Shown here piece by piece: positions 13,111 through 23,776 of a DNA stretch of 64,000 nt. The translations under genes and the position numbers were made by a program. The notes under the pieces were generated by a model. It ran no database searches. It was not told where the DNA came from and saw nothing but the letters and a program-made list of their open reading frames with translations. Location: positions 2,790,001-2,854,000 of the forward strand of contig JAFEKR010000001.1 of the NCBI GenBank assembly GCA_019022495.1, written 5' to 3'. How positions within the stretch are numbered: the first letter of the stretch is position 1; every line of letters starts with the position of its first letter. This stretch comes from Epichloe hybrida. Lineage: Eukaryota; Ascomycota; Sordariomycetes; Hypocreales; Clavicipitaceae.

Positions 13111-14866
13111 TACTCCGTATGTTGTTTCTAAGCGACGGGTATTTGTTTACTCAACCGCAGATAATAAAAGAAGCTCCCGAGATTCCCAGGGCCCCGTCGG
13201 CCAACGGCGGTCGTTTGGCTAGGATGGAATGGTGCAAACGGTTGTATTAGCAAGGTGTGCGTTATCAGACGAATACGAAGGACTTCCCGCCGAGTGATAT
13301 CCGTAGAGGTTGAGTGAGAGGGCAGACTTATAAAGCGGAGACTACGGATTAGCCTAGCAGGGAACGTTGTGCCCGTATGCTTACATATGTACGGTACGAG
13401 CTACATGTGTGCCATGCCTTCTCCGGGGCGGCTCGGTCTGGGGCCACTTTGGAGCGGCCACAGGCCGTTCGTTGTCTCTTTCTTATAATTCAGAGACAAC
13501 AATATGTATGTCGACCTCGAAACATGTCCGCAGACACTATGTAATACTGGGTGGGACGGCGAATGGGCTACGTCGAGTTTGGTTATGTAAACAAGTTCGG
13601 CAACGGCTAATAAGACGGGTTGGACGGTTCTACCTGCTGCGCTGCCAAGACCATCAGCTCCACTCGAGATGCCGATTTACCCAGAGGCGCTCGCGCTTGC
13701 GCTCTGCGGGCGCCCCTCCACGGGTGTCTGTAGTAGTGCCTGCAGTGTCTGTCTGCAGTTGTCTGCTCTGTTGTCTCATCAATGCCAGCTGCAACCCTGT
13801 GCTGGGACAGGCAGGAATTAGAAGAAAAACGCTACACGGCCGGCCCCTTTTTGTCAGCGGCACGCCAGGACCAGGCAGAATTAAGCTTAGGATACGGAGT
13901 AGGGGAGTAGTACTCTTTTTTTTTTTCCCACCTCAATAGGCACCCGATAGGCTTATGTACTCGCAAGCTGTGCCACGGTGCCGACTTGCTGAGACCTCAT
14001 CGAAGCCCGCCCGCCAAAAGCTTAAACTGTCTCACGCATACGGATTACGCATCGCATGAATCTGATCCCTCACTGGCGGAGTGTACCGGTCAATGATCAT
14101 AACGCAAAGCTGCTCAAATCATGGAGATGGCTCCGGTCCTGGCCCTCCTGAGCCCTGTTGGCAATGTAATGCAATACCTCGTGCGGAGTAGTTGGCCGAT
14201 ATTATTTTCGCGAGTAATACGTATGTACATACTGTATGTGTAGGAGCGAGCCTGCATGTTCATGCGTCTGAGAGGTCGACTTGGTGCAAGGTGTTTGCTT
14301 GTTGGCATTGGCATTTTTCTGCGACCCTGTGCCTGTCTGAAGACGTCAGTTTCTTGATTTCTTGGCTCGGCCGACCGGCACGCTCCAAATTTGCAATATT
14401 CCCGACCAACCACCTTTTGCTGAGACACCCCCGTAAAATGTGTTTTTTTTTTTTTTTTACTTTTTGGGCTGTTTGGGGCCACCAAGCCGGGGTGTTGTAT
14501 GTATTGTATGTAAGAGCGCGCCGCTAAGCCGAGCAGTATCGATGATGAGGTCACCTCCTGAAGTTGAAGTAGTCCTCGGTCCTTGCGTCCTGTGACTCCT
14601 GTCAAGGGCCGCTGAATCAGCAGTGGCTAATGCCATTGTCTCTCAGGAGTCCACAGCGACGGAAAACCCTGGCCAAACTGTCCCAGAAAGACAGGGGAAC
14701 AAGGTTCACGGCATCCCTTTCGATGCTACGGAGTATATGTATATATGTAGATACATATGTAGGAGGGTTCGCGAAGAAGCAGGCGTTCAATTACGGATCC
14801 GTATAGTATCGATTGTTGTTGCTGTGTTGCTAGTCCGTACTTTTATGAGCGGCTCCGTACTCCGTA
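13111..14866. repeat. cluster of four TACTCCGTA/TACGGAGTA words
   Basis: Exact copies lie at 13111-13119, 13893-13901, 14727-14735 and 14858-14866, with further near copies (TCCGTAC, GCGGAGTAG) between them. Five more exact copies occur elsewhere in the window, all between genes. The function is unknown; a DNA-binding site or a dispersed short repeat would both fit. Confidence 0.6.
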
Positions 14867-15200
14867 GAGAGCTCCATCACTGTCCTCGCCTTATCCTCGA
14901 CAAGTCCACAGCGTTCACAGCTCGCTCCCACATTCCGCGGTGCCGAGCTCTCGCCAGCCGACCAGATAAGCCCAGTTGTTAACGATTGCGCTGGAGAATT
15001 AATACGGCAGGGACATTGCTGGGCCGCACCTGGACGCATTCTCAATCGCCCCACTGACTGCTTCCCTGGCTGCACCCCTTCCGTAGTCGCAGGAACAGAC
15101 CTTTCGCAAACCCTTATCACCGCACACCCCCCCCCCCCTTCTCGGCTCCACGGCGCCGACTTATCCATTTGGTACACTTTCATACATACGCATTTTTGGG

Positions 15201-16197
15201 ATCGTTGCCCCCTTGCTGCCTTGCCCCAACCTTATTTCTTTTCCAATCTTCCTCTCGTTCTTGACTTACTCAAATCTCCTGGAATCTTCTTCACCGCTTG
15301 ACCCAACTATTTCGACAATTACAATCGCCAGTCTGACTGCATTTGCGTACTGCATTTGCGTACTGCAGTCTGCCTGCCAACTGGAATCAACAACCACGCC
15401 ATTGTCGTCTCTTCGTCGCCGCCGTCACACAAGCGCCAAAGCACATAACCGCTGCGTCTGGGTACCACGCCCTTTGGCAACAACCACGCAACGCCTCGCC
15501 AAACCAGTCGACTCTCTTGCAGCAATTCGCTGTGTCATTCTATAGGTATGTGATCTCGCGAGGGTTGTGTATGTCTGGACTTGATCGCCTTTTCTTTACA
15601 CCGTATTTCTTAAAGCAACTGGAACCGGGGGCCCCGAAGCACAACGCACGTGGTACCTCAAGCAACGTGGACGCAAGTGAAGGACTGGAAAGCGACCAAA
15701 AGCTGCACATCTTGCAATTGGGAATTTTCTCGTGTGCTTCAGCGGGTCTGTCGCGTTCGCTGTACTTTTTTTTTTTTTTTTTTACAAAGATCCATCCATG
15801 AATGAGGCTTGCCAAAGGACAGCAAGACATCTTGGCATTGACCGCCACAGAAGCTTGTCTACGTCCTTGGCTCTTCTCACAAACCTTTTTCCTCACCTGT
15901 TTCTCCGCCACTAAAGAAGCTTGCCTTGTGCGAAAATGGTCTTCTCTGGCTTTGATGACTGACTGGGAAGCATTGCAGCAGCAAGGTCTTTCTGCCACCA
16001 TAATTTTTCTTGTATCAACTAAAGCCCAGTTGTTCGCGCACGGTTCACGCAACTTGGTGTCATCATAATTCAAAGGGTTCATTGAACTCGATTCTGGTGC
16101 TCACTGCACCCATCTTAGTTATTTCCCACACATCAGGCGTCCTGCGAAAGCAGGTACGGTGAAATCCTTCAAAACGGAGGCCATAAGTTCCGACAAG
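15201..16197 (+). promoter_or_regulatory. probable core promoter and long 5' leader of the Pac2-type gene
   Basis: A CT-rich block at about 15210-15300 followed by CAA-type sequence looks like a fungal transcription start region. A strong donor, GTATGT, at 15546 and an acceptor at about 16137 (CACATCAG) would define a roughly 590-nt intron in the 5' untranslated region. Inside it are a T run at about 15766-15783 and no credible coding frame. This is inferred from splice words only. Confidence 0.4.
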
Positions 16198-17450
16198 ATG
16201 GAGACGTACCACGGCTACGTACGTACTCCCGGCGACGTCATCAAGCTATTTGAGGCATGTCGCCTCGGGCTGTTACCTCGTGTACAGCGTCGACTTTCCG
16301 AAAAGGAGAGACAGTCCATTCGCTCTGGTTCCGTGTTCGTATGGGACGAGAGGGAAGCTGGCATGAGACGATGGACAGACGGCAAGTCATGGAGCGCCAG
16401 CCGTGTATCGGGCAGCTTTCTGACTTACCGCGAAATGGAGGGCAAAAGAGGAGGCGGTTTTGGAAGCGGCCGACGCGGCAACGGCAAATCTCCCGACTCT
16501 GGCCGCGGTAGCGACGAGGACCACGATGATGGCGAACCAGAGGGTTACCGATACAAGGCCGACGGTCTCATGAAGCAATCATTCAGCATCACCACTTCCA
16601 CAGGTCAGCATCTTCACCTCATCTCATACTACTCGCGTCCTCAACCTGGCCAGCCCGATCTATCACAACCCAGCTCAGACCCAGCACTCCGAGCCATCAT
16701 CCCACCAAAGGGCATGTATCCAGAGCCAAGCATGGGCGAAGCCAACCAAACTCCTGCGCTCACCCGGACACCAATGCAACAGCCGTACTTGATTGCTCCT
16801 CATCATTCCAGCGCTCCCCATCCGGCTTATTCTCACTACCCCCAACCCGGATACGGCTGGCCTCCCTCACCTGCTGCAACTCCTCCGTATTCTCATTACA
16901 CGCCCGCTCCCTTCCCCCACGGTGCTCATCCTCACGCGCTTCCTCCGCCGCCTCATCCATCCTATGCAGCAAACGGTCACTATACCCAGGCACCACCTCC
17001 TCCCTCACAATATGACCGACCCTCACTGCCTCCTCTGCAACACCCTCAACCAACCACTGGTGCCACACTACCTCCATACCAAGCAGGAGGTCCATCACCA
17101 CCGAGACATCCCGACTCTCCTGGTAGCAAGGAGCGTCAGGGCTCAAATGCACCCTTGCCAGCTCTTAACTCTGTTGCAGGGTCCATCCCTCATCCCAGGA
17201 TGACGCCACCCACCCGAGAGCATAGCGTCAGTCCGCCCAGAGTCAAATATGAAGGCGCCATGATGAACGGCAGCCACCGATCCAGCTTGTCAGCCCTGCT
17301 TCATCCTGCGAATGAACCCCCGTGAACAAACTCGTGGGCAACAGCAGCGTTCCGAGCAGTCCGCGTACGAATGGCGTGTTGCCCGAGAAGTGCGGCGTCA
17401 GCGAGGACACGAGAGCATTGAGAATGCTGGACAGAAAATTCTGTCTGTAA
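16198..17450 (+). CDS. pac2: Pac2/Gti1-family WOPR transcription factor, C-terminus frame-disrupted
   Basis: Begins METYHGYVRTPGDVI at the first ATG. The WOPR DNA-binding domain is in two parts: about residues 4-100, including RSGSVFVWDEREAGMRRWTD and SASRVSGSFLTYRE, then after a Gly/Ser/Asp insert the second part ending SFSITTSTGQHLHLISYY. The wording is that of the Pac2 branch rather than Sge1/Wor1. The remainder is Pro/His/Tyr-rich, as is usual. In the given sequence the frame stops at TGA 17323-17325. The overlapping frame stays open for 42 more codons and ends RALRMLDRKFCL before TAA at 17448-17450, which reads like the natural end; one more C in the C5 run 17317-17321 would join them (about 417 residues). 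Known family role: regulators of mating, nutrient response, development and virulence. Confidence 0.85.
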
Positions 17451-18895
17451 AGAACTTTTTAGGTGAGAGACTGGAAAGTGCTTCTCTTGCTCAATCTTCT
17501 TGTCCACGATTTGAATATTACCCCGAGACGTACGAGGTGATGAACCCGTCAGTGTATGTCTCGGGGCTTATACCATCGGGCGGCGTTTTTCGGGTTTTTA
17601 GAAAACATCATAGGTATCTTAGATATAGCTATTACTTAACGGTCAAGCGCAAAAGCCCCGGGGGGGGGGGGGGGGGTATCGAGGTTCGTTGGGATAAGAC
17701 CGGGCGTTTCGTCACCTACTCTTGGTGTTCTCGTCATGGATGGAGTCCTTGAAAATAGAGGACATTTTGCCATAGTCTTAAGCGTTTCGAAATTCAAGCC
17801 ACTTTTTCATTACTCATTTCAAATTTCTCGTCCTATTGCGCATACCCAGTGTCTCACATGTTGTAACAAAGCCCACGCCGTACCTTGATCTAAACAATGC
17901 CGCTCTCTCCTGCACATGGTCCCCCCATTGTCTAGATTTAAGCTTCGTTCGCCGGGTCGCGTCATCAGCGGATGAGGTTTCCACATGATCGATCTCCACA
18001 CCAGTCAGTATTCGAGATGGATGCATTCTTGCCGATGTTCCGGCCTGGTCCATCACCCTCCGGCCTCGAGCCCGCCGGTCAACATCAAATCGTGTCCATG
18101 GTCTGAACTGCTTGCTTCGATTGTACTTGCATCACGATGGCTGTGTCTTTCGTTGTGTAAGCCGTTGATTCACTCGCCAGTGAGTTAGTTGCGATTGCAC
18201 GTGCTTCCGTGGATTGTCACGAATACGAGGCCGAGTTACGTTCTGGTAAATTATAATCCTGCTGTCCGCAAAGACCACAGCCAGCTTGTTCCTTCGCAGA
18301 AAAAAAAAGAATTGACTGTGGATGGATAGGTGCTCGATATTCAGGTGTTGTTACAAGTTCAATGTTCTTCTTTCGTTTCGGAAAGGTTCGTCCCGCCTTG
18401 CTGCTGTACAATTGTTGTCGTTTGGCCCGGAGTACCCTCCCCTCCACAACAAGACGGAAAGCTTGATCCGGCGCGAGTGTAAAGGGCCGAGCGGGCCATG
18501 GTAGCCGAGATTGACATCGCTTCCATGCTAGAACGTGCTCCTTTACACATGGCACATCTACCACTTCTCGTCCATGGTTTCCTGCTACTAAATAAGAAGC
18601 ACGCCCCGTTCGTTGTGTGTGACACCGCACTGATACCTCCGCTCGCCTCGTGTCTCTATGGCCAGTCTTGCCCAAAAAAATAAATTGAATTAAATTGAAT
18701 TGAATTTTTACAATGGGTCATGGTGCACAAGATTGAATATTACATAATAGTTCTTGGTCCCCATCCGAACATGACTCTCGCGCTCATTGTGCGAATCGGG
18801 AATCGACCGAAATTGTTGGGCCGGGTATAGTGTACCGAAAATCACAAAACAAAACATAACGAGCTTGTTTGGAGCACCCTAGCCGATCTCAAGCT
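17451..18895. other. 3' flanks of the Pac2-type gene and SLM5
   Basis: No gene is supported between these convergent genes. A G17 run lies at 17660-17676, the longest G:C homopolymer in the window. Confidence 0.6.
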
Positions 18896-20695
18896 CTAGC
18901 AGTCGCAGCGCTGGTGATGACGCGGAAAGGGCACAATGTCACGGACGTTTGGCACGCCGCTCAGATAGCTGAGAAGGCGGTCAAATCCAAGACCAAAGCC
19001 TCCATGTGGTGGACATCCCCATCGTCTCAGATCCAGATACCAGCCCAAATTGCCGCCTCTTTCTTGCTTCCTACTAGGTACCTCCAGCCCGTGTAACCTC
19101 ATGTTGTTCTCGAGCTCGGATAAGCGATTTTCGCGCATCGAACCTCCAGCCAGCTCGCCGAGATCCGGGACCAGAAGATCAAAGCAGTCGACGGTTTCAC
19201 CTTGTGGTGGGCACGATGCTGAGCGGAGCATGTAGAATGCCTTGATCTCGCGAGGATACTGAGTGATGAAGATTGGGAGATAAGCGTTGTCCGCTTCGTC
19301 GTGGCCTACCTCTTTGGCTAGGTACTTTTCGTGCTCCGACTGAAGGCCGCTACCCCATACCGGCTTGTGCTCGAATTGATCAGCAACCAGTTGGAGGCGC
19401 TCGATTGCCTCGGTATAGGTAATTCTGGGCCACTTGGTGGAAGATAGAAAACCTGCCCACCGTCGTCGAAGCTTTTCTCTTTCTGTCAAGTCAGCAAATG
19501 CCAGTTTTTCCGCCGGGTCGCGAGAGTCGAGCCTATTCTTCTCAAGCTCGTTTGCGGCCCGCAAGTCCTTCAAGCCTTTTGCAAGACTCATCAGCATCTT
19601 CTGGATCAGATCCATGACTTGATCCATGTCGCTAACAAAACTCAATTCAGCCTCGAGCATATAGAACTCGCTCAGGTGTCTGGACGTGTCACTCTGCTCA
19701 GCTCGAAAGGTCGGAGAAAGAGTCCACACATTTCCCACAGATTGAGCCAGCGCCTCAAGATGGAGCTGGGTTGAGACAGTGAGGTATTTGTGATCTTTGA
19801 AAAACTCAGTTTTGGAACCAGTTCTGACAGTAAAGGCTTCACCGGCACCTTCGCAGTCTGAAGAAGTGATGATTGGAGGATGTGTCTGCTGAAACTTCTC
19901 GTTGAAGAAGAAATTCGTGAGCAATGCGGTAGCATCAGACCGTAGACGAAGAAGAGTAGAGTTGAGGGGTGTCCGACATCGTAGATGTGAGATGTACCGC
20001 AGACTCTCTGGTGTCTGATATTTGTTCTGGATAGGGTATGTCTTTTACACGCATAAGAAAATTCTTAGCGTGGAACTTGAAGGCCTTGGATACTTCTCAG
20101 TCGACTCACTTGGGGGTCTGAGTTGCCAAGAATGTCAACCTCTTTTACTTGAAGCTCTTGCAGCGTCTGGGGTCCGTCAACATCTTGGCTTATTCCAGCA
20201 CAGTCATGTGCGGCCTGTTTGATTGAGGGAGAAGATGCTGAAACAGAAGGCTCACCCGCAGTGTCCTTCTTCTTATCGACTGTATTGAACCAGGTTCCCT
20301 TCAAACGAACCGCAGCGCCGGGTCGCATGCTGGCAAAGAAAACATTGGCAAGTTGTCAACAACGGGAGGCATTATACTGCACGGGGAGCGGGAGCATCAT
20401 ACTCTATTGCAAGAGCCTTGTCGACAACTGCTTGCACAGGCCGCATAGAAGAGCCGTCGGTGACATCAACAAAGCGAACACCGGAGCTCTTGCGTACAGA
20501 TCGCACCCATCCACACACTTCCACGTCTGGTACATTGGTTCCAGGCAGCCATGATTTGAGGTCGGCCACTGTCCTGATGGGTGGCGATGGCTGTTTGCCG
20601 CTAATTCGTACCGAATACTTCCTTCCGTATAAACGAGCTGCTGAAGAAAGTCGAAGAGGTGTGACGAGTCTAGGCACGAGAGTCGGCCTCGCCAT
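18896..20695 (-). CDS. SLM5: asparaginyl-tRNA synthetase, mitochondrial
   Basis: Three exons, 20695-20403, 20329-20110 and 20041-18896, encode about 552 residues. The second intron (68 nt, GTGAGT...AAAAG) joins SDPQ to TYPIQNKYQTPE, a conserved AsnRS passage. The first intron (GTATGA...GCCAG, 73 nt) was set by phase, giving LAID-MRPGAAVRLKGTW within the OB-fold anticodon-binding domain. The class II core has motif 2 (FRAEQSDTSRHLSEF) and motif 3 (GFGLGFDRLLSYL), ending DIVPFPR. An Arg/Ser-rich, acid-poor N-terminus of about 35 residues suggests mitochondrial import. It charges tRNA-Asn for organellar translation. The first donor site is the least certain point. Confidence 0.9.
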
Positions 20696-22756
20696 ATCGG
20701 CGCCAATGTCCCTGGAGCGTGAGAGGACTCGAAGTGGCGTAGAAATAACAGAACTCCCGGACTGTGCTCATGCGTAAACAATAGCTACAACTTGAAGCTA
20801 GCTTGAGGAGTGATGAGGTGAGGTGAGGGTCATGTGAAGAACTATCAAAGGTAGGTAGATGGCTCGCTCTCTTGATGCGTACTTCAAAAATAGCGGCAGC
20901 AAACGTTTCCCAGTGAAAAGTGGGTCCGCGTTGCTTCGCTGCGCGGCTCCGAGGAGACGCGACTGCTCCGTACAGATGACAAACTACAAATGCTTGGACG
21001 ATGGATTGCATTGCTTCTACTTCTTGACGCTCATCTCAGATGAAGTCGAGGCAGAGTAAGCTGAGCAACGCCGAGTTTGCCGACTCATGGATGGGCCTGG
21101 TGATTCGCTGCACGATACTCCCGGAGGTATTGGCAGGAGCAACCAACGCAAGGTGACTGACCAGACAGACCAGCTCATCTTGCCCACTCGCACTTGCTAC
21201 TTATTATTACATAGCTCGGTAAGAAGAATCATAAATCCCCGATTCCCGATCCCCGATCCCCGATCCCCGACCGTCGACACCCTCGACACCGCTCTGTTTG
21301 TTTCACGCTCTTCGCCAGCATCCCCTCGCGCATCATGTATGTGCCTGCCTATCAACTCCTATCAACTATGGATGTACCTGTTCCGTACCTTTGGCGCGTC
21401 TTGTTGGCCATCAGTCTCACTCTCGTTGAGTCGCTCCCCACCACCTGATCCTCCACCATGCCAGACATTTTTTTCCCGCTTCATTCTTGACGTTGAATCC
21501 CATGCCGGCACGATCTAAGTGCTATGGTGATCGAACTTTCTTCTTCTGCTGCGCCCTTCCCGTCCATGTTTCTCGACTAGATGACACATACATAGCCTGA
21601 GCGTCTACTCGGCTCTCTTGGCTTCGTCGTCCATCCTTATATTGGGCTCAAATGTGTCTCAGATGAGTGCTTGACTCGACCATACCATTCACGAGCCCTG
21701 CCCGCCATTCGCTTCGTGCCAGACGCTAGTCGGGCTACGTATCGGCAATTGAATGCCATTTTAGGCCTTTCACAGGAGCGCTGGCCGCATGCCAGCAACG
21801 GAGCCAAGATGCCTCCGTGTCTTCCATCACTCCCTTCTTCCGCAGCTGTGGTTTGACGGATGATTCACGGCACTGTCTTGTTGGACAAAGGCGAGATGAG
21901 GTACCACAGATCGGACCGGCAGTACTTCTCGCTGCGAGGAGAAACATCCGGTGTCGAGGCCATCGCGCCTTGTCTTGCCACCACTGCTCTTATTCGGCTA
22001 TCTTCATGTACGGAGTGCGACCTGCAACATCGACGTGTGGCCATTACCAACAAAGAGGAGACATGACCTACGGACGTCTTGACGCGGAGCCGTGTCCGGA
22101 AGAGGGTCTCACAGCCCTTGTCTTCGCACTTTGAGACTAACTGCCCTTACATTTTCCCAACCTACCAAGCAAACAGCCGAGCAAGCCATGGAGCAGAAGA
22201 GCTCGGCACCATGCCACACTTTGGCTCCAAACCCCTCGCTCTTCCGCCTGTTTGGAAGGGTGGTGGTGTACTTGTGCTTTGGCGGGATGGTATACTTGTC
22301 TCGCCGGCGAGACACCACCTCCCAACCTCGAGCGACACGACCATGGTGGTTTTAAAGTAGAGCAGCAACCCGCGCATTACTCAGCCACCAACTGCTGCCT
22401 ATCTTTTATATATTGGCTCGTATCTCGTCTCTAGTGGCCATCATGTCTTCCCTATCTCGCCTCTAGATGAACATGGCTCAAGAGAGGTGATTCAGGTCTC
22501 TCGGTATCTGGTCACACAGAGTTTGTCGAGATCTGTTAATTCTCATTGTAGCCTCACACGGCCCATTTCTGAAGGGGGTCTTGATGATCAGATCCTGCCA
22601 ACGACAACTCGAACCCAGAATATAAAGTCGGCCAATTCGGCTTCATTGCCCATGTATCAACTCGCTACAACCTCACACTCACAATCAGTCTACGACTGTT
22701 ACTCCGGATTCTCTCCCAGTCCATCCATTGCTACTTCTTACAGACGCACTTCCATC
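20696..22756. promoter_or_regulatory. divergent upstream region SLM5/PARG-like gene
   Basis: Two kilobases between divergent starts. Nothing in it reads as a protein. A short tandem of (GATCCCC) type occurs at about 21240-21270. A TATA box lies near the right end. Confidence 0.5.
22621..22627 (+). promoter_or_regulatory. TATA box (TATAAAG) of the PARG-like gene
   Basis: A TATAAAG word 136 bp before the chosen start. Transcription would begin near 22650, so the in-frame ATG at 22652 would sit at the very 5' end of the mRNA and the ATG at 22757 is the better start. Confidence 0.5.
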
Positions 22757-23776
22757 ATGGCTCCCGGACCAAAATCTAGTCGAGTGAAGCCCTCGGAAAT
22801 TGCGGCTGATACCAAAAGGAACTTCATTCCCTTGGTAAATGCCAACTATGCCGAATTATTTCCACCATATTCGTTTCTTTACAGACAGCCTACGACACAG
22901 CTGGAAATCTCACGCCGCAACCTGGGCACTCGTCCTCCAGCCTTCCGAGTAGAAGCTGGAGATCAAGTCATGACTGCCATCACGTATGCTGCTGCTGACA
23001 GTCAAGCTAGTGAAGCCATGGGTGGCTCGAGAGTCCGGATTCCGTTCGTCTGCGCCGCTAACGAACGTCGGCCTGGGGGTGATTGGGAAACTGGATGCTC
23101 AGGGTACGAGGAGAAGCTGTGTCGCAGAAGCAACCTCTCCGCTACGCTCAGCAGCCCTTGGCCAAGCACACAAACAACATCCAATTATCCTATCCCTTCC
23201 ACTGGCGGCATACTTTCCGATGCTGTCGTGGTCTGTCGCGGCCCCCATGATCATTATGAAAAGCTTGAACAGTGGCACGACTTGCCTGTCGTCTCCGTAC
23301 CTCCTACACGTTGGCCCAAGCTCAAGGAGAACGGAACAATGTATTCATTTGCAGAGGAGAGGGGCATGATGAGAGAAAAAATCCGCGGGGCTCTACGTAT
23401 TTGCCTGTACAACAACTATGATCGAGTGATCATCGGAGACTTTGGTCTAGGCAATAGCTGCCGCAACCCGCCCCAAGAGGTTGCAGAGATTTGGCGAGAT
23501 GTCCTACTCTTCGATCCCGACCTCCGTGGGCAATTCACGTACGTTATCTTCGCCTTCGAGGACCCAACGCAAAGCACGACGCGCTTCATTTGGGATGAGA
23601 TGGCGAGGAAAGGCAGGAAAGGAACGGGGGCCACGTCCAGTGGATTGTCAAAAGGAACGGCATCAAATGCTCCAAGCGACTTGACCATTTTCCAGGCCGT
23701 TTTTGAACCTTCTGAAATCGAGCGTGTACTTAGCGCACCCGACCCGCGTTACGGATTAGATATGATAACATGTTAA
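22757..23776 (+). CDS. microbial-type PARG-like macrodomain protein (TIGR02452/DUF2263 family)
   Basis: A 339-residue intronless protein. The order of motifs follows the microbial-type poly(ADP-ribose) glycohydrolase fold: an N-terminal helical part, then ANERRPGGDWETG and GYEEKLCRRSNL, later VVVCRGPH, and IIGDFGLGNSCRNPP, which matches the glycine-rich phosphate loop before the conserved NPP. In canonical members the catalytic signature is GGG plus QEE; here the positions read G107-G108-D109 and Y117-E118-E119, so the third Gly and the Gln differ while both Glu remain. Whether ADP-ribose is still hydrolysed cannot be told from sequence. An in-frame ATG at 22652 could add 35 residues. Neighbours give no functional hint. 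Confidence 0.8.
   Translation: MAPGPKSSRVKPSEIAADTKRNFIPLVNANYAELFPPYSFLYRQPTTQLEISRRNLGTRPPAFRVEAGDQVMTAITYAAADSQASEAMGGSRVRIPFVCAANERRPGGDWETGCSGYEEKLCRRSNLSATLSSPWPSTQTTSNYPIPSTGGILSDAVVVCRGPHDHYEKLEQWHDLPVVSVPPTRWPKLKENGTMYSFAEERGMMREKIRGALRICLYNNYDRVIIGDFGLGNSCRNPPQEVAEIWRDVLLFDPDLRGQFTYVIFAFEDPTQSTTRFIWDEMARKGRKGTGATSSGLSKGTASNAPSDLTIFQAVFEPSEIERVLSAPDPRYGLDMITC

Larger units (their letters stand above)
8443..15200. other. 6.8 kb non-coding stretch upstream of the Pac2-type gene
   Basis: No open frame in this stretch shows protein-like composition, family motifs or plausible splicing. Several frames of 60-340 codons exist, but they are rich in Arg, Pro, Ser or simple repeats and overlap on both strands, as expected from GC-rich random DNA. 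It holds microsatellites, T and C/G homopolymers, and four copies of the TACTCCGTA word. It most plausibly contains long-range control sequence or untranslated RNA for the downstream WOPR gene. I found no tRNA. Confidence 0.55.

Noticed and set aside
17312..17752. 146-codon frame after the Pac2-type gene, considered as a separate gene
   Set aside because: It runs through the real Pac2 C-terminus in the wrong frame and through the G17 run.
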